A stretch of DNA of 64,000 nt, taken from contig CM076847.1 of the NCBI GenBank assembly GCA_039519185.1, positions 64,245,521-64,309,520 of the forward strand. Reading direction: 5' to 3'. Numbering within the stretch: the first letter of the stretch is position 1; each line of letters opens with the position of its first letter. A program made the translations under genes and the position numbers. The notes under the pieces are model-generated. The model searched no databases and was not told the DNA's origin. It saw nothing but the letters and a program-made list of their open reading frames with translations. Positions 33,411 to 44,955 of the stretch are shown here, in pieces. This DNA comes from Astragalus membranaceus. Taxonomy: Eukaryota > Streptophyta > Magnoliopsida > Fabales > Fabaceae.

Positions 33411-34817
33411 TGTGATAACTCTCCATTTGTAGAGTTATTTATGCATTTCTATTCGTAAATCATTGTGAATTTGGATGCTTAGGCTAGGCATTATGTAAAT
33501 ATTTGTGTCTAATTAGGAAAAAGGGAATCAAGATCTGAATTGGAATATATTTGGCACAAATGACGCCCTTGTGAAATTTCTAATGTTTTCTGTCTAAGTG
33601 CTATAGCATCAGATGCTATAGCATCATATGATAGAGCATCCCTGTGCGCAGCAGAGTTGGGACCCACTTGAAGACAGCAGCAGAAAGCAAATCTGTAGTG
33701 AATCCTCTCCTGTCCAGTCAGTGCCTCCCTATTGCCACAATCCATGCTGATGCAGCCACCCTCCTACCACTTGCACTTCACCACTTGTCTACCTTGGGGG
33801 GACAAACACCTTTAGTTGGTGAAAACAAGACCCACATGTTCATCCACTTGCAAGTGTGGAGGGAAAACTCAACTATAAAAGGAAGTCTATCTTCTGCACT
33901 TCAAAACGGATCCTGGAGCACGAAAATTCTCTGGTTTGAGAAGGAATATACAAGTAACAAAACAGTTCCATTGCACCCATTAAAGATCCATCCTCAAACC
34001 ACTTGAAGATTCTGCCTGGTTCATGCTATAGCACTGTCAGCACACCAGCACACGCGTGGAAGTTGAAGGAGTGTATCTTATGCACATTCTTCTTCTATTT
34101 CTTGTCTTGGTGATATGAACACCTCTGTTTGTAAGTTGTTGACATTATCTATCAGGAGCTAAACACCTTTTGGTTGGATTGCTAAGCTATGTAATGACTT
34201 TCTAATGTGTTAATGATATAGTATTTTGATGTATGCATTTTAATCTTTGTGTTTAAATATTTCCAAACCTGTTTTGGTACTGGCCAACTAAAATAGGCAG
34301 ATTCATGAATTCAGACATGGTTCATGGAAAGATCTCAAAGATTAATGTGAGTGAGTGGTTGTTTTAAAGACATTTAGAACAACCCTTGCCCAAACCTAGA
34401 CATAGGAGGGCTTAGCTCATAGAGTGAACACTATGGGTTCTTTAATATACAAAGGTGAACTTACTTGAAGCCTAGACATAGGATCTTGTCACAAAACCTT
34501 GGTGAAAGTGACCAAAAGGCACGCAGCTTATGCTATAGTACTCAGTGCTATAGCATCAGATGCTATGGCATTAACACAAGAGAAATTTACTAAGCAAAAG
34601 CAGTCCAACTAATCCTTTACCATATAGTTTCCATATTTATTTCTTAAGCAATATACCTCATTGTTTCACTATTCTCAATATTGTGACTTACTTTATACAC
34701 TAAATCCCCGAGATATTCCAACTATAAATTAAGACCAATCCCTGTGGGTTCGACCTTTCTTTCTACTATATTACTTGTGTGATTGCGTATACTTGCGCAT
34801 ATATAAAATCCACAACA
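33411..34817 (+). repeat. 3' LTR of Athila element 1 (1407 bp)
   Basis: It starts TGTGATAACTCT at 33411 after the purine tract and ends CCACAACA at 34817. A TATA box (CTATAAAAGG) is near 33871. The length agrees with the 5' LTR of Athila element 2 once its insertion is removed (about 1409 bp). Four exact GCTATAGC copies and variants lie inside. Confidence 0.85.
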
Positions 34818-35845
34818 AGAAGCACACCCATATTTGAATCGTAGATCCAAGTACCTGTCTTACAAGGTTGGTATAGTACAGTTTCGATGAGAGAAGTACC
34901 ATACCGGGTGTGGCGTAGTATCGATGAGAGAAGTGACTACATGATGCAATATCGATGAGAGAAGCACACCTGAGTTTTATCATGGGGTGTAGTGCAGTAT
35001 CGATGAGAGAAGTACTACACAAGTGCAGTATCATAGGGAGAAGCACACCCACATTTGGATCGTAGATCTGTTGTGCAGTATCATAGAGAGAAGCACAACA
35101 CTTTTTGGAGTAGTATACCCCGGGATCATATGCATTGACATATAGACATTGCATTAGGATATATGGAGTGGTGTGACGTGTAGTTGGTGTTGAGCTGTTA
35201 GAATGTTGTTTGAAACTTGTTAGTATTATGTATATGTGAATTGATTATGTACATGTGAGTTGTTGTATATTTGTGTATGCATATTCTAGAAGATGACCCT
35301 TGCCTGTGGTTCTCCAATAATGGATGTCAACCTGGTTATTGGAGGACCGTAGTTCAGTTTCACAGATAAAGTTGCAGAGGTCAGTGTCCTTTCATAGTGG
35401 AGTATTGGTGGACTCCTCGAGGTCCTAACCGGGTGTTACGTATAGAGTGCTTGATCAGCGTAGATGTCTTCTTTTGTCGTCATTTTGGAAAATCCTCAAG
35501 TGTATGGTTCTTAATCAGTTCTTGTATGGGCATTGCCATATATGTATTAGTAAAGATAGCCAGTACTAGATTGTGCGAGTTTTTATTTCAAACACTTCTG
35601 TCTTTGCATTGTACATTTCTTTTGAAAACAGGTAGCATACTATCATATTTCAGATTTAATTCTTGTATATTACATTAAGAGAGGAATCATGTTTCGAAAA
35701 TGCTGCAATACTCTGATTGTTTTGAAATTGATTTTTTTTAAAAAATAATATTTCTCAGAGAGAGGCAGGAAGTGTATTTTTCAAAAAGCATCTCATATTA
35801 GGAGTTGAGTTCACTTAGTAGCGCTCCCAAAATCGGGGTGTTGCA
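34818..35845 (+). repeat. 3' part of a Tekay-like LTR (J) with hairpin units
   Basis: It ends CGGGGTGTTGCA at 35845, as Tekay-type LTRs do, and starts abruptly where Athila element 1 ends. Six units with a constant core resembling AGTATCGATGAGAGAA lie at 34870-35100. Each core is flanked by short inverted repeats that differ from unit to unit. No primer site follows the end. Confidence 0.65.
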
Positions 35846-35852
35846 CTCTCCC

Positions 35853-35854
<2 letters not shown>

Positions 35855-35898
<44 letters not shown>
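35855..35898. repeat. (CT)n microsatellite
   Basis: About 22 CT dinucleotides in a row directly follow the LTR remnant. Confidence 0.9.
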
Positions 35899-35901
<3 letters not shown>

Positions 35902-36530
35902 TTTCTTCATCGCACATTTTTTTATAATGTTTTAATTATATTATTATCATGTTATACAAAATCATTATAAACATTAGAAAGGGAATTAAAATAAAATTTA
36001 CATTTTTTTTTGCTTGTGTAGTCCATTGTTCACTAAACAGTGTCCGGGACAAAAATTTGTCCAGTACTGTCCCGTCCACTGTCCAGTCCAGTACTTACCT
36101 GTTTTCAAATCAAACAAACCCTGAATATTTCTTGCAGTGCGTTTCATGTTTCTCCAGAGGCCGACCTATCTATGAGAGCTAGGATCCCTTTCTATCGCGT
36201 TGGTGATCGGCTTGGTCCTAAACTCGGAGTTCTATAGGGGGCTCGAGGTCGAGCTCAGCAGCGCAAGCTGTGACCATAACACAAGCCCCGTAGACTTCTA
36301 ATTCATTTGAGATTGGAACTCTTTTGAAACTATACGAGTTGTATTTTATCGAGCCGAAGCAGTACGAAAGTCAAGTCGTTTGTGCGTCTCAAGGATGATT
36401 CTCAACAGACCTCATTTAATGCAGGGATGTCTTGATGTGACGTATCTGATTGTGTGTGATGACTCACACCGCACCGAACTAAACCTTTTAAGAATAGGTT
36501 GACTAGGCGCATGTTTAAGAAAAGCATGAC
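35899..36530. other. no gene recognised
   Basis: Unremarkable AT-rich sequence. A stretch around 36035-36100 has repeated TGTCC/GTCCAGT phrases and may be a transposon relic, but I cannot name it. Confidence 0.4.
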
Positions 36531-36539
36531 GAATTTCAT

Positions 36540-36752
36540 AACAAAAATGCACCAGAGATCCTTTAAGTTATTTAATTGTAGCAAATTGGTCTTTAAAGTT
36601 TTTTGGTACCACTTAGGTCCTTCAAGTTACGTAACGTGTACATTGCTAACCTTTTTTCATTTTCTGTTTCAAAAATAGTGACATGATAGTAACAACGGTG
36701 ATGTGGCTGTTACAACTAAATAACTTAAAGGACCTCTGATGCATTTTTGTCT
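36540..36752. mobile_element. Mutator-type MITE, 213 bp, 9-bp target duplication
   Basis: Terminal inverted repeats of about 40 bp (left CAAAAATGCACCAGAGATCC, right its inverted near copy). The element is flanked by perfect 9-bp duplications GAATTTCAT at 36531-36539 and 36753-36761. A 9-bp duplication with long terminal repeats fits the Mutator superfamily. No coding capacity. Confidence 0.85.
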
Positions 36753-36761
36753 GAATTTCAT

Positions 36762-37516
36762 CTATTTGAATTATAGGAAACTCCCAAATCATTGGCCGCA
36801 ATCTCATATCTGATTCACTAATGAAAGAATCCATTTCTTCGGGACAAAGTCTTGGGCGTTTTGGTTCACATCGCTCTTGTCCTTGAGGTGAATTAATGAG
36901 ACTAGGATTCTCATATGAAAAATAACCAGACATTTATTTCATTCCTTTTAAAAAATTTGTCAATTGTTTTCGGTACATTACCTAACAGAAGAGACCAATT
37001 CGCCTTCAGTAAAAAATAAGGAACCCAAAACAGAAACTTCATTCGTAAAAAATAGACATGGCCTAAATAAAAATTTGAAATATAAAATATGACTAAATGC
37101 ATAATAGGCACTTGACAATTCTCAATTTTCCTATTTGATTTTGGAAAAATACACATTATATCCATACATATTAAAGCTCTATTTTTCTTCTAACGTTGTG
37201 AGCATATAGTAATTTTTTTTGGATTGGGTGAACATATAATAATAATAAATACTATATAAAATAATCTATACATTTTTCAATTTGGGGATTTAGGTTTACA
37301 TACTTCAGATTCTTGTGAAGTGTGATAGCTGAGTAGCTGACTCTGCCCTTTTCGATAGCTGAAGTTAGCTAGTGGGCAGTCAAGTGTGGAAGGTGGGCCT
37401 AATTCCTAATTGACTCTTCCCTTTAACTATAAAATATTATTTTATAATATAAAATAACTTCAAAGTTAGCTAGTGGGCTGTCAAGTGTGGAAGGTGGGCT
37501 AATTCCTAATTGAGAA
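36762..37516. other. no gene; direct duplication of a 50-bp segment
   Basis: The segment AGTTAGCTAGTGGGC through TTCCTAATTGA occurs at about 37364-37412 and again at 37464-37514, with small differences. Otherwise nothing was recognised. Confidence 0.5.
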
Positions 37517-37960
37517 GAGTTTTGCTTTTCCCACACCCCCTCCTACTCTTTCACACCCCTTAACAAATTTTATTCCAAAAATAACCTCGCGTGAGACGCT
37601 GCGAGGACGTGTTTTAAGACTGTTCGAACAGGTTCGCATGACCTCATGCGAACAGTTTAAAAACGCCCAAAAGGGTGTGAAGTCAAAATTTAACACACTC
37701 GAACGGTGTCGTTCGAATGTGTTCGAACGAGGTCATGCGAACAGGTTCGCATGACCTCATGCGAACAGGTGAAAAACGCCCAAAAGGGTGTGAAGTCAAA
37801 ATTTAACACACTCGAACGATGTCATTCGAATCTGTTCGAATGCCCGTGTTCGAACAGGTAAAAATTCGTGAAAAAAAGAGGTTTGGCCTGACCTTTTGGT
37901 CTTTTCACACCCTTATGGGGTGTGTTTCGAGTAGGAGGGGGTGTGGGAAAAGCAATACCC
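37517..37960. mobile_element. non-autonomous DNA element with perfect 27-bp inverted ends, 444 bp
   Basis: The sequence starting TTGCTTTTCCCACACCCCCT at 37522-37548 returns as its exact inverse at 37929-37955. Flanks ATTGAGAA (37509-37516 and 37961-37968) look like an 8-bp target duplication. Inside, a CGCCCAAAAGGGTGTGAAG unit occurs twice, with many GTTCGAAC and GCATGACCTCATGC palindromes. An 8-bp duplication would fit hAT, but the superfamily is uncertain. Confidence 0.75.
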
Positions 37961-37968
37961 ATTGAGAA

Positions 37969-38586
37969 AAGACAAATTATAAGTCAATTTTTTAAAGGAA
38001 GCTCCACGCTCACCCGAAAAGGTAAGAGATAGCTGAAGTATGTAAATATAAGTTTGATTTATTGACAAAAAAAAAATATAAGTTTGATTCAGTTTAGTCC
38101 CTGTAAAAACAAAACTTTATTTTTTGTTTCTGCCAATATATGTTTTATCCAGTTTGATCCTTGTAATATATAAAATATTTTATTTTAGTCCCTCCAATAT
38201 GAACAGAAAATAGACTAGAATCAAATATTTTACGTATCACATGGCCAAACTGATCCGGATCCGGTAGAGGAACTCGAAGACTGAGTCCGGTAGAACTCAT
38301 TATTATCAAAAGTAATTGTACCACCTTCTGTTGGATAGAGAGAGAGAAAACATCAGGACATGGAGACCACCCAAATTCGGCAAAAACCCTAGCAACCACG
38401 AGGCTACACAAAGCATTCACCTCTTCAGTGTAACAATAATCAATCACGATAGCTATTCCAATTTCTCACCCAATTTTGCAAACATCTTCCAGTTTTTTGA
38501 TTATCAAGCAACCCCACCGATGAACCTTAACTACCAATCAAACATAGTTCAGAATACTATCGTTCTCAGGGTATAAACTCAGCGAA
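37969..38586. other. no gene recognised
   Basis: AT-rich sequence with repeated TTAGTCCCTGTAAAA/TTGATCCTTGTAATA phrases around 38090-38200, often seen in plant intergenic repeats. Nothing coding was supported. Confidence 0.4.
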
Positions 38587-39082
38587 TCAATTCATCAGGT
38601 GCATGCAGTCCCCTGTAATGGCAGATCGGAGAGACTCTGGTGGGCGAGAGGTCCAATTTCCTTGAAGAAGGCCTTTGGAGGCTAGATACGCAATTTCATG
38701 GGCTACTGTGTCGCCTTCGCGCCCGATCCAGGTGATACCATTCATTTCGATGGAAGATCTGAGTTCATTAATATCTTCTACTAGACATTTGATTTCCCTT
38801 GATTTCATCTTCCCTTTGCAGGTTTCTACAAGATCCTTATTGTTAGATTCAAGAGTAACACTTTGAAGTTGATGCGTTCGCGCAAGAGAGGCTGCTTTAC
38901 GAAGGTCTGGTCCAAGGGCAGATAAGGATCATATGTTCAACTGTTTCTGGTTCAGTTTTGCAAATTGGAGGAGCTGTTCTCTTCTTAAAGAAGGCTGCTT
39001 TAGTGGGGAGGAAATTCCTGCAGGCTCTCCAGCGGAAATGTTTCAGTTTTGTTGGGACAGTAGAATTCCAAACAAGCTTCCA
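38587..39082 (-). pseudogene. LINE (non-LTR) retrotransposon tail: zinc-binding and RNase H-like domains
   Basis: On the minus strand, 39082-38897 encodes a zf-RVT-like segment (WKLVWNSTVPTKLKHFRWRACRNFLPTKAAF..., TVEHMILICPWTR), ending in a stop. 38808-38587 encodes the C-terminal part of the RNase H-like domain (INELRSSIEMNGITWIGREGDTVAHEIAYLASKGLL). These are adjacent in plant LINEs. The 5' part, including RT, is absent: Athila element 2 starts at about 39144. Confidence 0.8.
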
Positions 39083-39143
39083 GAGTTCATTAGGAATGAT
39101 TTGGGAGGTGGTTGAGATAGGGTTTGTGGGTCTGGTTTGATCG

Positions 39144-42100
39144 ATGAGGGCTCTGTAGCAGATAGCCCTTATTTATGCTTTCTTAGCTTAAATTGTTGTG
39201 AATTCTAAAGTAATGTTGTGTTTAATTAGTTAAAATATGTTGTTTAGTGTAAAAGAAGAACTAATTCTGGTTAGTGATCATCTGGCAATTTGGTGCCCCA
39301 TTTTGTGCTTTTATGTGTGTGTTGTTTCATTGCTGCAGCAATAGTTGCTGCAGCAACAGTTCCTGCGACAGATGAGAGAGAAATTGCTGGAAGCACGGAT
39401 TTGAGCGCATTACAGCTGTTATCCAAGGACAAGCACATTCTCAAGGACGCCAGCACCTGAACAAGGAATATTCCATCTTTCTCTTGGGCACTTGTACTAT
39501 TGGTCACGCAAAAGGACAAATGGCACCTCCAAATTAGGGTTTTCTTGGATCATTCACCCTAGTACTATATAAAGACTACCTTTTTCTTCATTTTGTGTGC
39601 TGGTTCAGAGGAGGAAAATGGTAGAAATAGCTTTTCCTCTATTTTTGTACCAAGCTACCTTACATCACAAAAAATGGAAACACCATTGTTGGGAGTGATG
39701 CTGCAGCAATACATGAGCTTAATTACTTGAAGATTTTCGTGGATTCGGAAGCTGATCTGAACCTCCAAACTACTGTTCTTGGAGTCTATCTTCAGTATAC
39801 CATTTCTTACTATACTTCATCTTTGTATTTTTGCATTTATGGCTTTAAACATTATGTTTAAGTTGTATTTCTTGTGTTATTTGCTCATCATGAGCTAAAT
39901 ACTCTTAGTTGGGATGCATTTATCTATGTAATGAAATCTTAGTGTGTTTAATGCATGTATTTGATGTTTAGCATTTTTATCCTTTGCGTGATACTATTTC
40001 CAAACTTATTTTAGACTTGATCACCTCAATATAAGTACCATTTATAGATTCAGACATGGTTTATAAATTGATCTCAAAGGATAGTATGGATAGTGGTTAG
40101 TAAAGGACACTTTAATAATCCTTGCTTAAAACCTAGACATAGGAGAGCAAATTCCAAAAGGTGAACACTGGAGGTGCGTAAGTAGCCCAGGGTATACCTA
40201 TTTAGGGCCTAGACGTAGGCTCTTGTAGCGAAAACCTAGTGAAAGTGTTTGACAAAACAACAACTATTGCGACAGCATCTATTGCTGCAGCATCAGATGC
40301 AGCATTAGACCATTATTATGAATTTGCATAGTGAAGGCATTCCCAACTTACTCTCATTCTGGATTTCCACTAATCCTTTATTTTACTTGCTGTTTGTTGA
40401 TAATATTGGATTCTACAACTTGTTATTTTACTTTGCTTTTATTCATTAGCTTGCTTGCTGTAACATCCTCAAAATAATTAATAGAATTATTTGGGTGTTA
40501 ACCTAATTAAACCAATTTAGTACTTAACGGGTAAATTTATCGAGTGCTAAAATTATTTATTTGTTGTCATCGGATCGTTAACCGGATAATACGGACCAAG
40601 GAAGTTTTGGAATCGAAATAGGAGATTTCGATCAATATGGTAATTTGACCGCGTTACAATTATATATTAATAAATATATATATATGTACGCGTGTAAGTG
40701 AGTGAGGGGGGAAGGGAAGAATTAAATTAAGAAGGGAAGAAGGAAGGGAATGCGAGAAACAGAGGGGAGGAGAGAAAAAGAAAAGAAGAGAGAAAGAAAG
40801 GGGGAGGAAGAAGAAGAGGAAATAGGGGGCAATTCCGCTCATCAAAACGACTTCCGTCCAACACGAAAAATGTTCAGCGCTACTTCCTCTTCGATTTGGT
40901 ACCAAGATTTTCATCATCAACTCACTCTCTCTCATTTTACCATTTTCGATTTGAGAGGAAAAAAATAGAGGTTTTGTGGATTCAAGCTCAAGGAAAAGCT
41001 AAGGACGATGTTTAGGAGCGAGCACGAGGTGGATTACTCGAGTATTGAAGATCGATTGGGTGAGTTAGGTTGAAAAATCAAGATTTGAGGTTTATGTGAA
41101 TAGTGACTTGAGGTGAAGAAGATGATGAATAGTGCCCATGGAGAATTTCGGGAAATCGGTATTTCGGTCAAAAGCGGTTTCGTGATCGAGTGGGAAGCTT
41201 TGGAAGCGGATTGGGTGTCGCCGGAGCGGGGAGCGTTCGTGTGGCTACTCGGTGATTTGGCGAAGTCTCGGTGTCGGCACACGCTTCAAGGGTGAGTTCT
41301 ACTCACGCTTAGGATTTTATGTTTCGAATTAAATAATTAACTGTTTTACTGCTTTCGCTGGACTGGAATATTATTTGGTAATCGAGTTTGAGAGATTTTG
41401 GGTTGAAAACCGATAATTGGAAAATATGTCGCATTTTGATAAAATCCGTTTTGAATGAGTTTTTGATTGACTTGAATAATTGTGTGACTTTGATTGGAAC
41501 TGTTTTTATGGTTGTCAAATCTGTTTTTAATCGGAACAAGAATCGGAATTGAGCGGAATCGCGGTTTTCGTGCGAAATCGTCAAAATCTGTCTTAACAGA
41601 CCCCCCCTTCTGCCTGTTCGCGCCTAACTTGCGCTCCAGCGCGACTTCAGCGCAGATTGACAGAACTTTCTGCCAGTTCGCGCGTAACTTGCGCTCCAGC
41701 GCGACTTCAGCGCAGATTGACAGAATTTCAGCAACCAAACACTGTTTTTCGTTTCGCGATAACTTTTGATCCGGGAACCCGATTGAGGTGTTCTAAGATG
41801 CGTTGGAAAGCTTATTCAGAGGCCTAACTGTATATTCTACTTTTAAGGCAAAATGATCTGTTTTTGATATTGAAAATTGTGTCGAAAAGCGGTCAACTAG
41901 AGTGCGAGTGTGAACTTGGATTTTATAAAATGTGGATTAAAGTGTTTCATTGATTTTCTGATTTGATGGACCGTGGGTTCATAGTACTGTAGATATATGT
42001 TTATATATCGAGTTGGGTGACGACCCATGTGTAACATACTAGGCGGGGCAGTCATGATCCCCTTCCCTAGGCTCCATGCCAATGGGAGAATGTACTATTG

Positions 42101-42919
42101 GTAGGGGAGTTCACCGGGATTAGCATGGTTTTGCAGTCGGTGTTGTGTTAAAGTTTATTGTGCGATACACCGGGATTAGCATGGTTTTGCAGTCGGTGCC
42201 GTACTTGTTGTGTTGTGCGATACACCGGGATTAGCATGGTTTTGCAGTCGGTGCCGTACCTTGTTTATTTTACGACACACCGGGATTAGCATGGTTTTGC
42301 AGTCGGTGCCGTACGTTGTTTATTTTACGACATACCGGGAGTAGCAATGTTTTGCAGTCGGTGTCGTGTTAAGCTATAAAAGAATTAATAACTGAATCGA
42401 GAGTGCTAGTAGGGGTCACGGTAGAACTCACTGAGATTGTATCTCACTGTTTAATTGTTGTTGATTTACAGAGACACAGGGACAGCGGAAATCCAAGAGG
42501 CACGAGTAGGTTGAGCTCGGACTGGTTGCTGATAGCCTAGCTTTATGTTTAAGCTTATTTCCCTTCTGTTGTCTGTATTCTAAGACATTATGTATTTAAG
42601 GTATATCTTTCTTCCGCTTTCTTGTATGATACTGAATACTATAGATGCTGATGGTATATGGTCTGAGAACCATATTGTCTTGTTGTAAATAAGACTGTTT
42701 GGGTTATATTCAGCGAAAAATTTATAGTGATATTCAGTGTCTAAGCAGGAATTATATCTCTGATGTGTTACTAATGTGCACTTGGGTATTTTCACTAGAT
42801 AGAAATACCGGGGTGTTACACTTGCTAATTAAATATAGAAAAGAACTCAACAATTCTCGTGGGAATGATCTCTACTTGTTGCGACTGTGTATACTTACAC
42901 ATATTGTTTTCACACAACA
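39144..42919 (+). repeat. 5' LTR of Athila element 2, interrupted by a solo LTR
   Basis: It starts near TGAGGGCTCT (39144; the exact start is uncertain) and ends CACACAACA at 42919. Without the insertion (40459-42820 plus one duplication) its length is about 1409 bp, matching the Athila LTR at 33411-34817. It shares the TTATTTATGC and late TTGCG...TATAC...CACA phrases with that LTR, and a CTATATAAAG box at about 39566. Confidence 0.8.
40459..42820 (+). mobile_element. Tekay-like solo LTR (G), 2362 bp
   Basis: It starts TGTAACATCCTC and ends CGGGGTGTTACA, with perfect 5-bp duplications CTTGC at 40454-40458 and 42821-42825. It has no internal domain. Five units of about 55 bp with CACCG...CGGTG flanks and a GGATTAGCATGGTTTTGCAG core run from 42112 to 42365. 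It is the same family as element D. It arose by recombination between the two LTRs of a full insertion. Confidence 0.92.
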
Positions 42920-42925
42920 AATTTT

Positions 42926-42943
42926 TGGCGCCGTTACCGGGGA
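42926..42943 (+). other. primer binding site of Athila element 2
   Basis: TGGCGCCGTTACCGGGGA lies seven bases after the LTR end. It is the tRNA-Asp type site typical of Athila. Confidence 0.85.
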
Positions 42944-43115
42944 TTGTGCTTGTTATTTTCTATTATTTAGTTAGTAAGTTTAGTTAGTTTTGATTCATTA
43001 ATTTAGTTTGTTCTGTTTTTCAGATTTTTTTTTTCTATTTTGTATTGTGCTTTGTGTTTTGTAGTGTGTTTCATTTGTGTTTGGTGATTTTATGAAAAAA
43101 AAACCACTTTAAGCC

Positions 43116-43310
43116 ATGGACCATTGGAATTTTTACTTTATGCAAGAAAAGAATGCTCAACAACATTGTTTCAATGGAGATGAAGATGAAATGGGCTATT
43201 TTGAGTTAAACTCAATGCCCATGTCAAACTTTGTGTGTGAGCAAGAGCAAAGTTCTCAAGCTCAACCAAAGGACTACATGAGGGGAGCTCTAATTTTGAA
43301 AAACTCTTAA
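43116..43310 (+). CDS. short unidentified reading frame in Athila element 2 (first segment)
   Basis: It starts MDHWNFYFMQEKNAQQ and is rich in Glu, Gln and Asn. It ends at a stop at 43308-43310. The following sequence (AACTCATTCCATTGAATC) belongs to the repeated unit described for the next frame, so this is probably the first part of one longer hypothetical protein broken by a stop. No known domain was recognised. Confidence 0.4.
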   Translation: MDHWNFYFMQEKNAQQHCFNGDEDEMGYFELNSMPMSNFVCEQEQSSQAQPKDYMRGALILKNS

Positions 43311-43333
43311 CTCATTCCATTGAATCTATTAAA

Positions 43334-43516
43334 GTGGATCATGACAACTTTGAAGCCTCATGTAAGAGTATCGAGGCTCACATTAAGACTATAATGAAAC
43401 ATCTAAAAGAAGAGAGTTGTTGTGAAGAGGTGGTTGAGCAAAATGAAGAAAAAGGTGTAGAGTGTGAAAAACTCTTAGCTCATTCCATTGAATATATTAA
43501 AGTGGATCATGACAAC
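43334..43516 (+). pseudogene. unidentified acidic coiled-coil-like frame, 5' half (interrupted by element D)
   Basis: The protein reads MDHDNFEASCKSIEAHIKTIMKHLKEESCCEEVVEQNEEKG, then starts a second copy of the same unit (LAHSIEYIKVDHDN). Element D interrupts that copy at 43517. The unit of about 165 bp is a tandem duplication. After element D the second copy continues at 49716 (NFETSCKNMEAHIKTIMEHLKEESC). It is Glu/Lys-rich with likely helical character. No function is assigned. Confidence 0.55.
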
Positions 43517-44117
43517 TGTAACACCCCGATATTTCTAACATGTAAAAATACCCAAGTGCACCATCCCTAAAACATCAGAGATATATTTCCTGTTTAAATA
43601 CTGAACACCACTATAAAATTTTCACTGAATAACAACAGGACAGTCTTAAACATAAATAAGACCACAAACCATCAGTGAAATACAGTGTTCAATATCGTCC
43701 AAGAAAGCGGAAATAAATACATAACGCTAAAGACAAAAATGTCTTATACACAGATAACAAGGAAAGATATACACTTAAGCATAAAAGCTAAGTCTTCAGC
43801 AACCATCCGAGTACCACCTACTCGTGCTTCTTGGATCTCCACTTTCCCTGTTTATCTGTAAAACCACAACATATAAACAATGAGATACAATCTCAGTGGG
43901 TTCTACCGAGACCCCTATCTACGCTCTCGGTTTAATTAAGAATTCTTTTCAACTTACACAACACCGCCTGCGCGAACGCTAAAACCCGGTGAATGTGTTA
44001 TAATCCAGTACGACACCGACTGCGCGAACGCTAACCCCGGTATATCGCACAACAAACTTTTAACATGACACCGCCTGCGCGAACGCTAAACCCCGGTGTA
44101 CATGTTATGACTCAGTT
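43517..44117 (-). repeat. truncated 3' LTR of element D
   Basis: It matches 47270-47870 closely up to a CTCAGT phrase near 44117, then diverges. It has three hairpin-type units (CCTGCGCGAACGCTAAA core) against five in the other LTR. Confidence 0.8.
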
Positions 44118-44955
44118 CGAACTCTCTTATTACGAATCGACACGAGAAACTCATCATTCGCCTACATCGGCTCGACACCGCGTTTGAAAACACTTCCGAA
44201 GCTTCATTCCAATTATCCTCGTTTACTCCCCAACTTTGATTAATCTAAATCAAAGGGTGTAATATAAGACACTTGATAGACATACAAGTTGAAAATGAGA
44301 TCCACAAATTGGTACTCCACGGTAGAGATAAGTACAAACGTGATTTTCTCGAAGGGTGTAAACACGTTCTCAACAATTTTTCTAAAAATTACATAACAGT
44401 TCTCATACACATTGAAAAATGTGACTGAAAAGTCATCTGTGAAACTTCCTGACTCGCCCTTGAGATTTCGAGATAAAACTTTTCAAAAAGATGGAATGAG
44501 GGTTTTACTAAAAACTTTGACCTTAGTCGTAGAAATAAACCGTGGGGACATCAAATAAATTTGAACGTAATGAAAATCACCTCAGTTGTTCTCAAAACAA
44601 CTATCAAACAGAACTCAGAGCTCCCATCCGAATCAGTCAATAGCGTTGAGAGCTTCCCCTCAACTTAAGTAATCCTCCTAGGATTTTCCTCCTCAGTCTT
44701 CTCCTATTAGCCTCTTGATTCGTTCCCAAAATTAACTTTATCATGCAGGTTTTCACAAAAACGATTTTTCAAAACTATTATACCGCACGCCAAGCTTCAC
44801 TTCGGAAATTTCAGTCACTTACAAGCAGATCCATCAATTAATCCTTTGATGGTTATTCGCAACGTGAAAACAGTCAGCAGTTACCTCACCTACATATTCG
44901 TGTTCACGTTCGACTTGTCAAACAGAATCTCGTAATACAATCTCATTGTTAACCT
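44118..44955 (-). other. unrecognised segment between truncated LTR and pol of element D
   Basis: No coding domain was recognised. It should contain the integrase end of a Tekay element, but I see no integrase motif, so it is either lost or too decayed to read by eye. Confidence 0.35.

Larger units (their letters stand above)
15948..34554. repeat. dispersed palindrome GCTATAGC across Athila element 1
   Basis: Exact copies are at 15948, 15963, 16610, 16625, 27121, 28601, 28616, 29893, 31625, 31640, 31655, 31828, 31843, 31858, 32235, 32785, 32878, 32934, 32949, 33600, 33615, 34025 and 34547. Near copies also occur (for example 28631 and 34531). Many have the longer form GATGCTATAGCATC. They often come in pairs or triplets at 15-bp spacing. 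In coding parts they read as (S/D/E)AIA peptides. None was seen in the two nested insertions. Confidence 0.85.
15888..34817 (+). mobile_element. Ty3/gypsy Athila-lineage element 1 (5'-truncated, with two nested insertions)
   Basis: The order is gag remnant (15888-16723), insertion of a Tat/Ogre-like LTR, gag end and protease start (20601-20855), insertion and deletion ending at 26797, RT-RNase H-integrase (26798-29755), env-like reading frames (30215-32181), a long 3' untranslated region, a polypurine tract and a 3' LTR (33411-34817). The pol sequence and the extra downstream reading frame fit Athila. The 5' LTR and most of gag are missing. Stops, frameshifts and a deleted integrase core make it inactive. 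GCTATAGC is repeated throughout. Confidence 0.9.

Noticed and set aside
40750..41295. Lys/Glu-rich frames inside solo LTR G as a host gene
   Set aside because: They lie within an LTR bounded by an exact duplication and resemble the matching part of the D LTR in reverse orientation.
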